Notes: generated from the letters alone by a model not told the origin. A stretch of 64,000 nucleotides of DNA from Allobosea sp. Root381 (GCF_001429395.1 NZ_LMJT01000041.1:363230-427229), one strand, 5' to 3'; positions 39,736-49,692 are shown, counted from the stretch's first letter. Numbers and translations are program-made.

Positions 39736-40284
39736 ATGTCTGCGTTGCAAACAACAACCCTGACGCTGCGGCCTTGCTGCCCAGGCGATCGAACCGACTT
39801 CATCGCGCTCGAGCTCGATGCAGAGGTGATGCACTTCCTCAACGGTGGAGCGGTCGACCATGAGAGGACTGCCCCCAAGGATGTGACGTTCCTCATGCCG
39901 AGAGGATCGGAGCCGTTCGTGTGGACGGCGCGGCGGACGACGACCGGCGCGTTCGTCGGATGGTTCTGCCTGTTTCCCGAGAGTGAGACGCTGGCGGAGA
40001 TCGGCTATCGCCTGCGTCGGGAAGAATGGGGACAAGGGCTGGCTTCGGAGGGAGCCACGGCCCTTGTCGATTGGGGATTCGCCAGCTCCGGTTTCGAGAA
40101 GCTCGTCGCCTGTACACTGGCCGTCAACATTGGCTCCCGTCGCGTGATGGAAAAGATCGGCATGAGGCACGTTCGCACAGAGTTTCCGACATTTCCCTCC
40201 CGTATTCCCGGCGCCGAAGAAGGCGAAGTCTGGTACGAGTTGCTTCGCTCGGAATGGCGCAGCCAGGAGCCATCGGGCCGCTGA
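39736..40284 (+). CDS. GNAT acetyltransferase, RimJ/RimL-like
   Basis: 182-aa acetyl-CoA-dependent N-acetyltransferase of the Acetyltransf_3 type. It shows TLTLRPCCPGDRTDF at the start, IGYRLRREEWGQGLASEGATAL (acetyl-CoA-binding loop, residues about 95-115) and NIGSRRVMEKIGMRHVRTE near 135-153, the usual C-terminal signature. The substrate is unknown; relatives acetylate ribosomal proteins or small amines. It stands alone between sod and the LysR gene. Confidence 0.85.
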   Translation: MSALQTTTLTLRPCCPGDRTDFIALELDAEVMHFLNGGAVDHERTAPKDVTFLMPRGSEPFVWTARRTTTGAFVGWFCLFPESETLAEIGYRLRREEWGQGLASEGATALVDWGFASSGFEKLVACTLAVNIGSRRVMEKIGMRHVRTEFPTFPSRIPGAEEGEVWYELLRSEWRSQEPSGR

Positions 40285-40414
40285 GAGATTGAGCTGACGC
40301 CCTGCCAGGCCTCCGTCGGCTTTATGCGTGTCTGCCGGCCCGCTCCGCGCTCGCAGCTCGCATCGCGGCGAATCCCACCGCGACCTTGACCGGCCCGCCC
40401 AACAGGAACGAACG

Positions 40415-41320
40415 ATGCGCGCCAGGCAGATCGAGGTCTTCAGGATGGTGATGCGCTGCGGCACGCTGACCAGCGCAGCCGAAGCTCTCAACGTCTCGCA
40501 GCCGGCGCTGAGTCAGATCCTGCTGCACACCGAGGACGAGCTCGGCTTCAAGCTGTTCTCGCGGGTGAAAGGCCGGCTGATCCCGACGCCCGAGGCCGAG
40601 GACCTCTACCCCGAGGTCGAGCGGCTCTTCGGCGATCTCGAAGCGTTGCGGCGTCGCGCGGGTGAGCTGCGCCACGGCAAGGCCGGCGTCGTCCGGCTCG
40701 CAGCGTCGGCGCCGCCCTCGCTCTCGCTGGTGCCTGAGGCGCTGCGGCATTTCCGTGCAGCCCATCCCGGCATGCGCATCCTGTCTTACGTTGTGCCGGC
40801 CGAAATCGTGATGGCGATGCTCGACAGCGGCCAGGCCGGGCTCGGCATCGCCATGACCGACGAGCCAATGCCGCGCATCGAGACCGAGATCATCGGCCGC
40901 ACGCGCATCGTCTGCGTGCTGCCTGCCGATCACCGCCTCGCGGCGCAGGAGAGCATCGCGGCCGGCGACCTCGAAGGCGAGACGCTGATCTCCTACCGCG
41001 CCGGTTCGCTGCCGGGCCAGCTGCTGCGCACCGCGCTCGCCCGCGAAGGCCTCGTCTTCCAGCCCGAGATGGAGATCGACGTCTCGATCATCGCGCTCGC
41101 CTTCGTGCAGCAGGGGCTGGGCGTGGCGGTGGTCGACGGGCTGCTACCTTGGCACAGCTTTCCGGGGCTGGTGACGCGGCCCTTCCTGCCGGAGGTCTCG
41201 CTGCCGCTCTGCCTGCTGACCAGCGCCCATCGGCCGCTCTCGCGCAGCCACGATCTGCTGCGCAACCATCTGCGCACGGCCTGCCGGCAGCTCGGGCTCG
41301 ACGGCGACGCCCGGCCATAA
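40415..41320 (+). CDS. LysR-family transcriptional regulator
   Basis: 301-aa regulator with an N-terminal winged helix (residues 1-60, GTLTSAAEALNVSQPALSQ) and a C-terminal periplasmic-binding-like effector domain. The start at 40415 has AGGA 8 nt upstream; longer frames lack support. It is followed after 90 bp by hyuA on the same strand, and so is likely to regulate the hyuAB genes or be cotranscribed with them. The effector may be a cyclic amide or a product of that pathway, but nothing in the sequence names it. Confidence 0.88.
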   Translation: MRARQIEVFRMVMRCGTLTSAAEALNVSQPALSQILLHTEDELGFKLFSRVKGRLIPTPEAEDLYPEVERLFGDLEALRRRAGELRHGKAGVVRLAASAPPSLSLVPEALRHFRAAHPGMRILSYVVPAEIVMAMLDSGQAGLGIAMTDEPMPRIETEIIGRTRIVCVLPADHRLAAQESIAAGDLEGETLISYRAGSLPGQLLRTALAREGLVFQPEMEIDVSIIALAFVQQGLGVAVVDGLLPWHSFPGLVTRPFLPEVSLPLCLLTSAHRPLSRSHDLLRNHLRTACRQLGLDGDARP

Positions 41321-41410
41321 GCGAGGCTTATAAAGCTGCCGGGCTTTGCTCTTTGACCTTCTGCCCCGCCAGTCGCGAGATAGGCCCGACCTCTCGCGGA
41401 CAGGCGGATC

Positions 41411-43462
41411 ATGAGCTGGCGTATCGGCGTCGACATCGGCGGCACCTTCATCGACTTCTGCGCGCTCGAAACCGGCAGCAACCGCTTCGAGACCATCAAG
41501 GTCCTGACCACGCCCGACGAGCCCGGCAAGGAGCTGCTCGACGGCCTCGCCTTGCTGCAGGAGCGCCATGGGGTCGCTCCCGAGGAGGTGACGTCGTTCG
41601 TGCACGGCACCACGGTCGGCATCAACACGATCATCCAGCGCAAAGGCAGCCGGCTCGCCCTGATCACCACGGCCGGCTTCGAAGACGTGATCGAGCTGGC
41701 GCGGCTGCGCATGCCGGACATGTATTCGCTATTCTGTGCACGGCCCGAGCAGCTGATCCCGCGCGATCGCATCTACGGCGTCAGGCAGCGCCAGCTCGCC
41801 AGCGGCGAGATCGCCGAACCGCTCGATACGGATGGGCTTGCGACGATCGTCGCGGCGATCCGCGCCAAGGGCGTCGATGGCGTCATCATCTCCTTCCTTC
41901 ACGCCTATCGCAACCACGCGCATGAGGCGCAGGCCAAGGCGCTCATCGCCGAGCTGGCGCCGGAGCTCTACGTCTTCACGACGAGCGAGGTCTGGCCGGT
42001 GATCCGCGAATATGAGCGCACCACCACCGCCATCCTGAACGGCTACGTCCATCCGCGCGTGGCGGGTTACCTGACCGCGCTCGAAAAGGCACTGGCGTCT
42101 CGCGACGTCCCGGCCGGCCCGATGCTGACCAAGTCCAATGGCGGCGTGATGAATGCGCAGACTGGCAAGCGCGCCTGCGTCAACATGCTGCTCTCCGGCA
42201 CGGCCTCGGGGGTCATCGGCGCCGCCTGGCTCGCCGAACAGGCCGGCATCGGCAACATCCTGACGCTCGACATCGGCGGCACCAGTGCCGACCTGGCGCT
42301 GATCATCGACGGCAGGCCGCAATTCGGCACCGGCGAGGTGGTCGGCGACTTCCCGCTTTTCCTGCCCAGCGTCTCCGTGACCTCGATCGGCAGCGGCGGC
42401 GGCTCTATCGCCTGGGCCGACGATTTCGGCGTACTCAAGGTCGGCCCCGAAAGTGCGGGCTCCACGCCGGGCCCCGCCTGCTACGGCCGCGGCGGCACCC
42501 GCGCGACCGTCACCGACGCGATGGCGGCAAGCGGCTTCCTCGGTCACACGCCCCTCGCCTACAACCAGATCGGCATGGATCGCGGCCGGGCCGACGCGGC
42601 GATCGGCGAGCTCGCCGCCACGCTCGGCCAGACCCCGCAGGCCGCCGCCGAGGGCGTCATCGCGGTTGCGGTCTCCGAGATGTTCGTCGAGGTCAACAAG
42701 CTCGTCGCCCGCTACGGCGTCGATCTGCGCGACTTCACGCTGATGCCCTTCGGCGGCGCGGGCCCGATGCTGGGCTGCTTCCTCGCCCGCGAACTCGGCA
42801 TCCCGCGCGTGCTGGTGCCGCACCGGCCCGGTGTCGTCAGCGCGCTCGGCGGGCTCATCGCCGATGTGAAGGGCGACTTCATCCAGACGATCTTCGCCGC
42901 CGCCGTTCCGGCCTCGCTCCCGACCCTGCGCGAGGCCCTGGCGCGGCTGAAGCGCGACGGCCACGCCTGGATCCGGAATGACCAGGGCTTCACTGGGCCG
43001 GTGGTCGAGACCCTCACCGCCGACATGCGCTATCACGGCCAGTCCTTCGAGATCGAGGTGCCGCTTTCCGAGAGCTGGCTGACAGACGGCGATTTCGCCG
43101 CCCTCACCGACGCCTTCCACCGCCAGCATCTGGCGATCTACGATTTCAACGACGTCGCGGCCGAGGTCCAGATCGTCAACCTGCGCCTCGTCGTCAGCGG
43201 CGCCACCCCGCGCCCGAACCTCGCGCCCGCTGCCGAGACGCCGACCGCGACGGCGACGCCCGAGCGCATGATCGAGGTCTGGCTCGACGGCGAAAGCCGC
43301 GAAGTCGCGCTCTATCACCGCGACGCCCTGCGCAACGGCCATGGCTTCCAGGGCCCCGCCGTCGTCGCGCAGCAGGACACCACGATCTGCATTCCCGAAG
43401 GTTTCGAGGCGCAAGTCGACGCCTGGCTCAACCTTCATCTTATCCTGCGTCCGGAGGCCTGA
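41411..43462 (+). CDS. hyuA: Hydantoinase/oxoprolinase family subunit A
   Basis: ATP-dependent cyclic-amide-hydrolase large subunit of 683 aa. The N-terminal Hydant_A_N domain starts IGVDIGGTFIDFCALE, and the second actin-like ATPase motif is LTLDIGGTSADLALI near residue 288. The C-terminal part has FGGAGPMLGCFLARELGI. Family members include N-methylhydantoinase, 5-oxoprolinase and the acetone/acetophenone carboxylases, so the substrate is open. The hyuB gene starts 2 bp after its stop, as usual for this two-subunit system. Confidence 0.92.
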   Translation: MSWRIGVDIGGTFIDFCALETGSNRFETIKVLTTPDEPGKELLDGLALLQERHGVAPEEVTSFVHGTTVGINTIIQRKGSRLALITTAGFEDVIELARLRMPDMYSLFCARPEQLIPRDRIYGVRQRQLASGEIAEPLDTDGLATIVAAIRAKGVDGVIISFLHAYRNHAHEAQAKALIAELAPELYVFTTSEVWPVIREYERTTTAILNGYVHPRVAGYLTALEKALASRDVPAGPMLTKSNGGVMNAQTGKRACVNMLLSGTASGVIGAAWLAEQAGIGNILTLDIGGTSADLALIIDGRPQFGTGEVVGDFPLFLPSVSVTSIGSGGGSIAWADDFGVLKVGPESAGSTPGPACYGRGGTRATVTDAMAASGFLGHTPLAYNQIGMDRGRADAAIGELAATLGQTPQAAAEGVIAVAVSEMFVEVNKLVARYGVDLRDFTLMPFGGAGPMLGCFLARELGIPRVLVPHRPGVVSALGGLIADVKGDFIQTIFAAAVPASLPTLREALARLKRDGHAWIRNDQGFTGPVVETLTADMRYHGQSFEIEVPLSESWLTDGDFAALTDAFHRQHLAIYDFNDVAAEVQIVNLRLVVSGATPRPNLAPAAETPTATATPERMIEVWLDGESREVALYHRDALRNGHGFQGPAVVAQQDTTICIPEGFEAQVDAWLNLHLILRPEA

Positions 43463-43464
43463 TC

Positions 43465-45447
43465 ATGGTCGACAAGGTCACTCTGCAGGTTCTCGCGAAC
43501 CATTGCCGGGCGGCGGCCGAGAACATGGCCTACACGCTCTACCGCACCGCGCACTCGACCTTCGTCAAGGAGACCGAGGACTTCACGGTGATGGTGATGG
43601 ACCGCACCGGCCGCGTCGTCGCCGTGCCGATGGATCTCGGCGCGACCTGGTATCCGGGCATGAACTACAACCGCGCGATCGAGCTGGTCGATGAATACCG
43701 CCCCGGCGACATCGCCTTCACCAACGATCCCTATAGCGGCTATCTCGCGACGCATGCCCCCGACACGCATCTGTGGAAGCCGATCTTCCACGAGGGAGAG
43801 ATCGTCTGCTTCGTCGGCGGCCATGTCCATAACACCGATATGGGCGGCGCGGTGCCCGCGAGCCTGTCGCGCTCGCTGACGGAAATCCACCAGGAGGGCA
43901 TCCGCTTCCCGCCGATGACACTGATGCGCGACGGCGCCTTCGACGAGAAGGTGCTGGCGATCATGACGATGAACGTCCGCAAGCCGCATCTCAACATGGG
44001 CGACCTCAAGGCGCTGGCCGGAGCGCTCAACACCGGCGAGCGGAAGATCCAGGCGATGGTCCGCAAGTTCGGTGCGCGAGGCTTCATGGACGGCCTCGAC
44101 GGGCTGATGGACTATGCCGAGCATCAGGCCCGCGAGATCCTGCGCTCGATGCCGGATGGCGAGTACGTCTTCTCCGACTATGCCGACGAAGATGGCGTCG
44201 ACGGCAATCCCTGCCGACTGGCCCTGACGCTGACGATCAAGGGCGATGAGGCGGTGCTCGACTTCACCGGCTCGGACCCGCAGCTCGGCTCCTCGCTCAA
44301 CGTCCCGACCGGCTCCGACCCGCGCCACACCCTGCTGCTCGTCGGCGTCTACTACGTGCTCTACACGCTGAATCCGCAGCTGCTGCTGAACTCCGGCCTG
44401 ACGCGGCCCTTCACCTGCATCGCGCCCGAGGGCACGGTGCTGAACCCCGCCTTCCCGGCCGCCGTCGGCATGCGCAGCCTGACCTGCGCAAGGCTGCGCA
44501 GCCTGATCTTCGGCGCCTTCAGCCTCGCCGTTCCCGAGCGCATGCCGGCCGCACCCGCCGGCTCCAGCTCGATCGTCAACGTGATGACGACGGACGAGCG
44601 CACCCATCGCAGCGTCATCGCCGCGATCAACCCGGTGGTTGGCGGCGGCGGCGGCATACCGCATCGCGACGGCCCCAACGGCTCGGGTGCCGACAGTGCC
44701 TATCTCAAGAACACGCCGATCGAGATCACCGAGACCGAGGTGCCGATCCAGTTCGTGCGCTACGGCCTGCTGCCGGATTCAGGAGGGCCCGGCCGCTGGC
44801 GCGGTGGGCTCGCGACGGTGATGGAGTTCAAGGTCTTCGCGCCGAACACCCGCATCACGGTGCGCAACCGCGACCGCTCGATCTTCCGCCCCTGGGGCAC
44901 CCTCGGCGGGCTCTCGGCCGAGACCTCGAACTTCATCATCAACCCCGGCGCCGCCAGCGAGCGCGTGCTCGGCAACACCGACATCGCCATCGCCGAGCCC
45001 GGCGACGTCATCCACATCCATTCCCCCGGCGGCGGCGGCCGCGGCTCCCCGCTCGATCGCGAGCCCGAGCGCGTATTGCTCGATGTCGAACGCGGCTATG
45101 TCGGCGAGACCATGGCGAGGGAGCGCTACGGCGTGGTGATCGCTAATGGCGCGCTCGATAACGAGGCGACGAAGGCCCTGCGATCACAGCTGCGCGAGGC
45201 CTCCCACCGCACGCATTTTCACTTCGGCCCGGAACGCGACCGCTTCGAAAGCGTCTGGCATGCGCGGAACTATGATGCGCTGACGCGCCTGCTATCCGCC
45301 CTCCCCGTCCACTGGCGCTTCTTCGTCAAGACCAAGGTTTTCGCGGCGATCCGTGAAGCCGCCAACGCCAATGACGTCGGAAGCGCCTTCGCTTCCGTCC
45401 GGCGAGACTACCCGCAGGTTCCGGAGATCGCGGAAGCGGCGGAATGA
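43465..45447 (+). CDS. hyuB: Hydantoinase/oxoprolinase family subunit B
   Basis: Partner of HyuA, 660 aa. It contains the Hydantoinase_B landmarks: NMAYTLYRTAHSTFVKETEDF near residues 20-40, PGDIAFTNDPYSG, GHVHNTDMGGAVPAS, and the glycine-rich VGGGGGIPHRDGPNGSG around 393. The ending HIHSPGGGGRGSPLDREPE is typical. A further 120 residues after that are the usual variable tail. It forms the catalytic complex with HyuA, hydrolysing or carboxylating a substrate with ATP. It converges with the GNAT gene, leaving 22 bp. Confidence 0.93.
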   Translation: MVDKVTLQVLANHCRAAAENMAYTLYRTAHSTFVKETEDFTVMVMDRTGRVVAVPMDLGATWYPGMNYNRAIELVDEYRPGDIAFTNDPYSGYLATHAPDTHLWKPIFHEGEIVCFVGGHVHNTDMGGAVPASLSRSLTEIHQEGIRFPPMTLMRDGAFDEKVLAIMTMNVRKPHLNMGDLKALAGALNTGERKIQAMVRKFGARGFMDGLDGLMDYAEHQAREILRSMPDGEYVFSDYADEDGVDGNPCRLALTLTIKGDEAVLDFTGSDPQLGSSLNVPTGSDPRHTLLLVGVYYVLYTLNPQLLLNSGLTRPFTCIAPEGTVLNPAFPAAVGMRSLTCARLRSLIFGAFSLAVPERMPAAPAGSSSIVNVMTTDERTHRSVIAAINPVVGGGGGIPHRDGPNGSGADSAYLKNTPIEITETEVPIQFVRYGLLPDSGGPGRWRGGLATVMEFKVFAPNTRITVRNRDRSIFRPWGTLGGLSAETSNFIINPGAASERVLGNTDIAIAEPGDVIHIHSPGGGGRGSPLDREPERVLLDVERGYVGETMARERYGVVIANGALDNEATKALRSQLREASHRTHFHFGPERDRFESVWHARNYDALTRLLSALPVHWRFFVKTKVFAAIREAANANDVGSAFASVRRDYPQVPEIAEAAE

Positions 45448-45469
45448 GGCGCACCTTCCTTTGCCGCCG

Positions 45470-46360
45470 TTAGCCCAGCGCGTGCGTCGCCAGGCCGAAG
45501 GTCCGGGCTGCACCCTGTGCCGGGTGATGGCGGCCGCGGATCATCGGCGTGACCGAATCGAAGATCGTCATGCCGCAGGATTCGAGGAAGGCACCGAAGC
45601 TACCCTGTTCCTGGGCCGTGTCGACACGCAGGAAGCTGCCCTGATGTGCCTCGACATGCGGCGCGACCAGCGCCACCGCCATATCGTCGTCCTCCGCCAC
45701 GATCGGGCCCACGACATGGCCTCGGCCGAAGGGGCGGCACAGCGCAAAGCCGACGACCGCCCCGTCGCGCTCGACGATCGTGCCGATGGATTGAGCCATC
45801 AGCACCGCGATGACGTGATGGCGATCCGCGCCATAGGCGCGGGCATCCAGTTCGGCGATGGCGGCGAGATCGCTTGCCGCGGCGGGCCTCAGCCCGGCCG
45901 TGGCCGGAGCGGGAGACGGCAGCGACACGTTCCGGCCCTGATGCTGGAATATCCGCCCGATCGGTTCGAATCCAAGAGAGCGATAGAGGCGGTAGCCGGC
46001 CTTGGTGGCGCTGAGACGCAAATCGCGGTCGCCGCACTGCTCGAAGATCGCCTCCATCAGCATCCGCCCGGCGCCTTGCGCCTGCAGGCGCGGCGAGGTG
46101 ATGACCATGCCAACGGTGGCGAAGTGATCGCCGAAGGGCCACCACATTGCCGAGCCCAGCGCCCGGCCGATGGCATCGCAGGCGACGAAGCCGTGGCCCA
46201 CCGCCATCACCAGCCGCCAATCCTCCGGCCGGTGCGGCCAGCCGACGCCGATGGAAAGCTGGTGCATCTGGTCGAGATCGGCATCGTTCATCGGCCTGAT
46301 CGCGAGCTCGTAGCCGAGCCGGCGCTTTGCCATTCTGTAAGCCAAGGCGTCTGGCCTCAT
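45470..46360 (-). CDS. Double-domain GNAT acetyltransferase
   Basis: 296 aa from the ATG at 46360 (ATG at 46333 is an alternative). The first GNAT domain is clear: ELAIRPMNDADLDQM, VGMVITSPRLQAQGAGRML (acetyl-CoA loop, about residues 93-112) and KAGYRLYRSLGFEP. The second half (about 165-296) is an Acetyltransf_18-like domain, with AELDARAYGADRHHVIA and AVVGFALCRPFGRGHVVGPI. The acceptor is unknown. It lies between hyuB and the first flavoprotein oxidase, divergent from the latter, so it may act on an amine in the same pathway; this is a guess from context. Confidence 0.82.
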   Translation of the reverse strand: MRPDALAYRMAKRRLGYELAIRPMNDADLDQMHQLSIGVGWPHRPEDWRLVMAVGHGFVACDAIGRALGSAMWWPFGDHFATVGMVITSPRLQAQGAGRMLMEAIFEQCGDRDLRLSATKAGYRLYRSLGFEPIGRIFQHQGRNVSLPSPAPATAGLRPAAASDLAAIAELDARAYGADRHHVIAVLMAQSIGTIVERDGAVVGFALCRPFGRGHVVGPIVAEDDDMAVALVAPHVEAHQGSFLRVDTAQEQGSFGAFLESCGMTIFDSVTPMIRGRHHPAQGAARTFGLATHALG

Positions 46361-46540
46361 TCGAAATGAAGCCGAAGTATAGGGGCACCAAGCCGCTGCG
46401 AGAATAGCAAAATTCATACAATACATGGACTTAGGATCATGCAATCTGTGCGGTTGAACCCTCGTGGCGCGCCGGTTGCGACTGGCCCGCGTCCCTGCGG
46501 GATGTCCGGATCATCCTTCCCCTCGCCGAGGCGACCTCCG

Positions 46541-47818
46541 ATGAAGCTCGAACCCTACTGGCTGGCTTCCGCGCCGCGCTTCGCCTCCGGCTCGCAGGCT
46601 CCGATCGCAGGCAAGGTCGATGTCGCGATCGTCGGCGGCGGCTTCACCGGCCTCTCCGCGGCGCTGGCTCTGGCGAAGGCCGGTGCGAGCGTCGCCGTGC
46701 TTGAGGCCGGGCGCGTCGTCGGCGAGGCGTCCGGCCGCAATGGCGGCCACTGCAACAACGGGCTCGCCCATGATCTCGGCGGGCTGGTGGCGAGCCTTGG
46801 CATCGAGCGCGCGAGCGCGCTCTACCGGGCCTTCGACGCGGCCGTGGACACGGTCGAGGGGCTGGTGGCCAGCGCGGGCATCGACTGCGATTTCATCCGC
46901 ACCGGCAAGATCAAGCTCGCGGCCAAGCCCGGGCATTTCGCCAAGCTGGAGAAGAGCGCCGAGCTGCTGCAGGCCACCGTCGAGCCGGGACTGGTCGTGG
47001 TGCGGCCGGAGGAGACGCGCCGCGAGATCGGCTCTGCCGGTTTCCATGGCGGGCTGGTCTATCCGCGCAGCGCGCATATGCATATGGGCCGCTTCGGCGT
47101 CGGGCTGGCAGAGGCGGCAATGCGGGCGGGCGCGGCGGTCCATGAGAATGCGGTGGTCACCGGGCTGGAGCGGCTGAACGGGCAGGCCCATCGCGTCGTG
47201 ACGGCGCGCGGCACGCTGGAAGCGAAACAGGTGCTGCTCGCGACCGGCGCCTCGCGGCAGGGGCCTTTCGGCTGGCTACGCCGGCGCATCGTGCCGGTCG
47301 GCAGCTTCATCATCGCGACCGAGCCGCTGTCAGAGGAGCTCGCCGCCTCGATCATGCCGACGCGCCGCACGGCGACGACGACGCTGAACATCGGCAATTA
47401 CTTCAGGCTGACGCGCGACAACCGCCTGATCTTCGGTGGACGCGCCCGCTTCGCGCTGTCGAGCCCGACCTCGGACGCCAGGAGCGGCGCGATCCTGCAG
47501 GCGCGGATGCTGGAGCTGTTCCCGCAGCTGAAGGGCGTCGCGATCGACTATTGCTGGGGCGGGCTGGTCGACATGACCTCGGACCGGCTGCCGCGCGCCG
47601 GCGAGCGCGACGGCGTGTTCTACGCGCTGGGCTATAGCGGCCACGGCACGCAGATGTCGGTGCATATGGGGCAGATCATGGCCCGCGTGATGGGTGGGGA
47701 TTTGAAGGCGAACCCGCTTGCCGGGCTCGCCTGGCCGGTGGTGCCGGGCCATTTCGGCCCACCCTGGTTCCTGCCCTTCGTGGGGATGTATTACCGCTTC
47801 CAGGACTGGCGGAGCTGA
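46541..47818 (+). CDS. FAD-dependent amine oxidase, PuuB/DAO family (oxidase 1)
   Basis: 425-aa flavoprotein of the D-amino-acid-oxidase-like (DAO) superfamily. The dinucleotide motif is VAIVGGGFTGLSAALALAKAG (about residues 29-49), followed by EASGRNGGHCNNGL, characteristic of gamma-glutamylputrescine oxidase (PuuB)-like enzymes. The C-terminal FAD contact is YALGYSGHGTQMSVHMGQ. It would oxidise a C-N bond, giving an aldehyde or keto acid, ammonia or amine and hydrogen peroxide. The start at 46541 (MKLEPYWL) begins just before the Rossmann fold. No gene of a full Puu route (puuA, puuD) is present. Confidence 0.88.
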   Translation: MKLEPYWLASAPRFASGSQAPIAGKVDVAIVGGGFTGLSAALALAKAGASVAVLEAGRVVGEASGRNGGHCNNGLAHDLGGLVASLGIERASALYRAFDAAVDTVEGLVASAGIDCDFIRTGKIKLAAKPGHFAKLEKSAELLQATVEPGLVVVRPEETRREIGSAGFHGGLVYPRSAHMHMGRFGVGLAEAAMRAGAAVHENAVVTGLERLNGQAHRVVTARGTLEAKQVLLATGASRQGPFGWLRRRIVPVGSFIIATEPLSEELAASIMPTRRTATTTLNIGNYFRLTRDNRLIFGGRARFALSSPTSDARSGAILQARMLELFPQLKGVAIDYCWGGLVDMTSDRLPRAGERDGVFYALGYSGHGTQMSVHMGQIMARVMGGDLKANPLAGLAWPVVPGHFGPPWFLPFVGMYYRFQDWRS

Positions 47819-47826
47819 TGCCGCGC

Positions 47827-47933
47827 CGTCATTCTCGGGCGTAGCGAAGCGAAGACCCGGGAATTCGTGACCAGACCGCGCCGGCCAGCGCCTCATCCGG
47901 CCTGAGATGCTCGGGGCAAGCCCGAGCATGACG
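47827..47933. repeat. Palindromic intergenic repeat, copy 4 (composite)
   Basis: Begins CGTCATTCTCGGGCG and ends GCCCGAGCATGACG. Two half elements face each other across about 40 bases, and the inner arms (TTCTCGGGCGTAGC, GATGCTCGGGGCAAGC) each form a short hairpin. It lies between two converging genes. Confidence 0.6.
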
Positions 47934-47939
47934 TGCTCC

Positions 47940-48728
47940 TCAACCAGCCGCCCGCTTCTGCCCGCTGGTCGCCAACAGGACGAGGATGAAGGAGGCGGCC
48001 GTCAGCAGCGTCGAGATCGCGGCGATGGTCGGGTCGATCTCGTCGCGCAGCGCGGTGAACATGCGCTTGGTCAGGGTCTGGTACTGCCCGCCGGAGACGA
48101 AGAGCGCGATGATCGTCTCGTCGATCGCCGAGATGAAGGCGAAGATGCCGCCGGCGAAGACGCTGGCCTTGATCTGCGGCAGCGTCACGGTGAGGAAGGC
48201 GCGAAAGCGGTTCATACCGAGGCTGCGCGCCACCATCTCCTGCGTCTTGTCGAAGCTCTGCAGCCCGGCGACGACCGAGGTGACGACATAGGGCAGGCCG
48301 AGCATGACGTTGGCGAGCACCAGCCCGGTCAGGGTCTGGATCAGCCCGATCCGGGCGTAGATGAAGAAGATGCCGATCGCGATGATGATGATCGGCACGA
48401 TCAGCGGCAGCATCAGCAACATGTGCAGCGAGCGCATCAGCCTGGTCTGTGAGTTGCTGATGGCGTAGGCGGCGGCCGTGCCGAGCGGGGTCGCGATCAG
48501 CACGGTGAGCACGCCGATCATCAGGCTCATCCGCGTCGCCTGCATCCAGTTCGGGTTGCCGAAATACTCGGCATACCAGCGCAGCGAGAGGGCCGGCGGC
48601 GGGAAGGTCAGGAAGCGCGTCGACGAGAACGACATCGGCACGATGATCAGCAGCGGCAGGATCAGATAGATCAAAACCAGCCCGACGAAGGCGCCGAACA
48701 GCAGGCGAGGCAGAAGCGGCTGTTTCAT
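47940..48728 (-). CDS. Polyamine-type ABC transporter permease (PotC-like)
   Basis: Inner-membrane subunit, 262 aa, six hydrophobic segments. The permease loop around SFDKTQEMVARSLGMNRFRAF is the EAA-type motif that contacts the ATPase. It is the second permease of the PotABCD-type importer. The ATG shares one base with the stop of the first permease (TGATG). The upstream frame to 48836 is a shadow of that gene. It is the last gene of the operon potA-HAD-oxidase-potD-potB-potC. Confidence 0.9.
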   Translation of the reverse strand: MKQPLLPRLLFGAFVGLVLIYLILPLLIIVPMSFSSTRFLTFPPPALSLRWYAEYFGNPNWMQATRMSLMIGVLTVLIATPLGTAAAYAISNSQTRLMRSLHMLLMLPLIVPIIIIAIGIFFIYARIGLIQTLTGLVLANVMLGLPYVVTSVVAGLQSFDKTQEMVARSLGMNRFRAFLTVTLPQIKASVFAGGIFAFISAIDETIIALFVSGGQYQTLTKRMFTALRDEIDPTIAAISTLLTAASFILVLLATSGQKRAAG

Positions 48729-49591
48729 CACTTCTGCCCCAGCATCTTGTCGAGCGGGATGATGCGGCCGACGAGGGCGAAGATCGCCAGCACCGACACC
48801 AGCAGCACGACGCCGACGGCGCTCGCCGCGCCCCATTGGTTGTAGAGCTCGACATTCCGGGCCACGACCATCGAGATCATGATGGTGCGGCCGCCGCCGA
48901 GCAGTTCCGGCGTGATGTAGAAGCCGAGCGTCAGCACGAAGACCAGCGTCAGCCCCGCAACGACCCCCGGCAGCGACAGCGGCAGGAAGATGCGCAGGAA
49001 GCTGTGCAGCGGCCCGCCGCCGAGGCTCGCGCCGGCCAGCATCAGCTCGCGCGGGATCTTCTGCATGGTCGAGTAAAGCGGCAGCACCATGAAGGGCAGG
49101 AGGATGTGGACGGTAGCGATGACGGTGCCAAGTTCGTTATGGACCAGGGCCAGCGGCTCGCTGATCAGGCCGAGGCCTTCGAGCATCTGGTTGGTCACGC
49201 CGGTGCGCTGCAGCAGCACGAGCCAGGCATAGGCACGCACCAAGACGCTGGTCCAGAACGGCAGGATGACGAAGGCGAGGATCAGCACGTCCCAGGGCCG
49301 CTTAACATGGGCGGCGGCATAGGCGACCGGATAGCCGAGCAGCAGCGACATCACGGTGACCGTGAGCGCCATGCGGAAGGTCAGCGCGAAGCTGCGCCAG
49401 TAGATGTCCTCACTGAAGATGCGGCGGTAGTGCTCCAGCGTAAAGCCGTTGTCATAGACCGACTGCGTCATCAGCCAGCCGACTGGAATCACCACGAGGG
49501 CGAGGATTACGACCACGGCAGGAGAAGCGAGCAGCAGCATCAGCCCTTGCTCGCGGCGCTGGTATCGGAGGGACGGGTCGATGGCGGTCAT
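48728..49591 (-). CDS. Polyamine-type ABC transporter permease (PotB-like)
   Basis: 287-aa membrane protein with six hydrophobic segments. The first is LLLASPAVVVILALVVIPVG, and the EAA loop is KIPRELMLAGASLGGGPLHSF. It pairs with the PotC-like protein encoded immediately downstream to form the channel. It is separated from the binding-protein gene by a 101-bp gap that holds a palindromic repeat, so mRNA stability may differ across that point. Confidence 0.9.
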   Translation of the reverse strand: MTAIDPSLRYQRREQGLMLLLASPAVVVILALVVIPVGWLMTQSVYDNGFTLEHYRRIFSEDIYWRSFALTFRMALTVTVMSLLLGYPVAYAAAHVKRPWDVLILAFVILPFWTSVLVRAYAWLVLLQRTGVTNQMLEGLGLISEPLALVHNELGTVIATVHILLPFMVLPLYSTMQKIPRELMLAGASLGGGPLHSFLRIFLPLSLPGVVAGLTLVFVLTLGFYITPELLGGGRTIMISMVVARNVELYNQWGAASAVGVVLLVSVLAIFALVGRIIPLDKMLGQK

Positions 49592-49601
49592 CTGCGATCC
49601 T

Positions 49602-49679
49602 CGTCATGCTCAGGCTCGACCCGAGCATCTCCTGGGAGAGGTTCTCGGGTCCGCGCAAGGCGCGGCCCGAGAATGACGT
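49602..49679. repeat. Palindromic intergenic repeat, copy 5
   Basis: Bounded by CGTCATGCTCAGG and CGAGAATGACG. The centre pairs CGACCCGAG-type and GCGGCCCGAG sequence imperfectly. It occupies the gap between the binding protein and the first permease, inside an operon. Confidence 0.6.
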
Positions 49680-49692
49680 CAGGCGGCTTGGC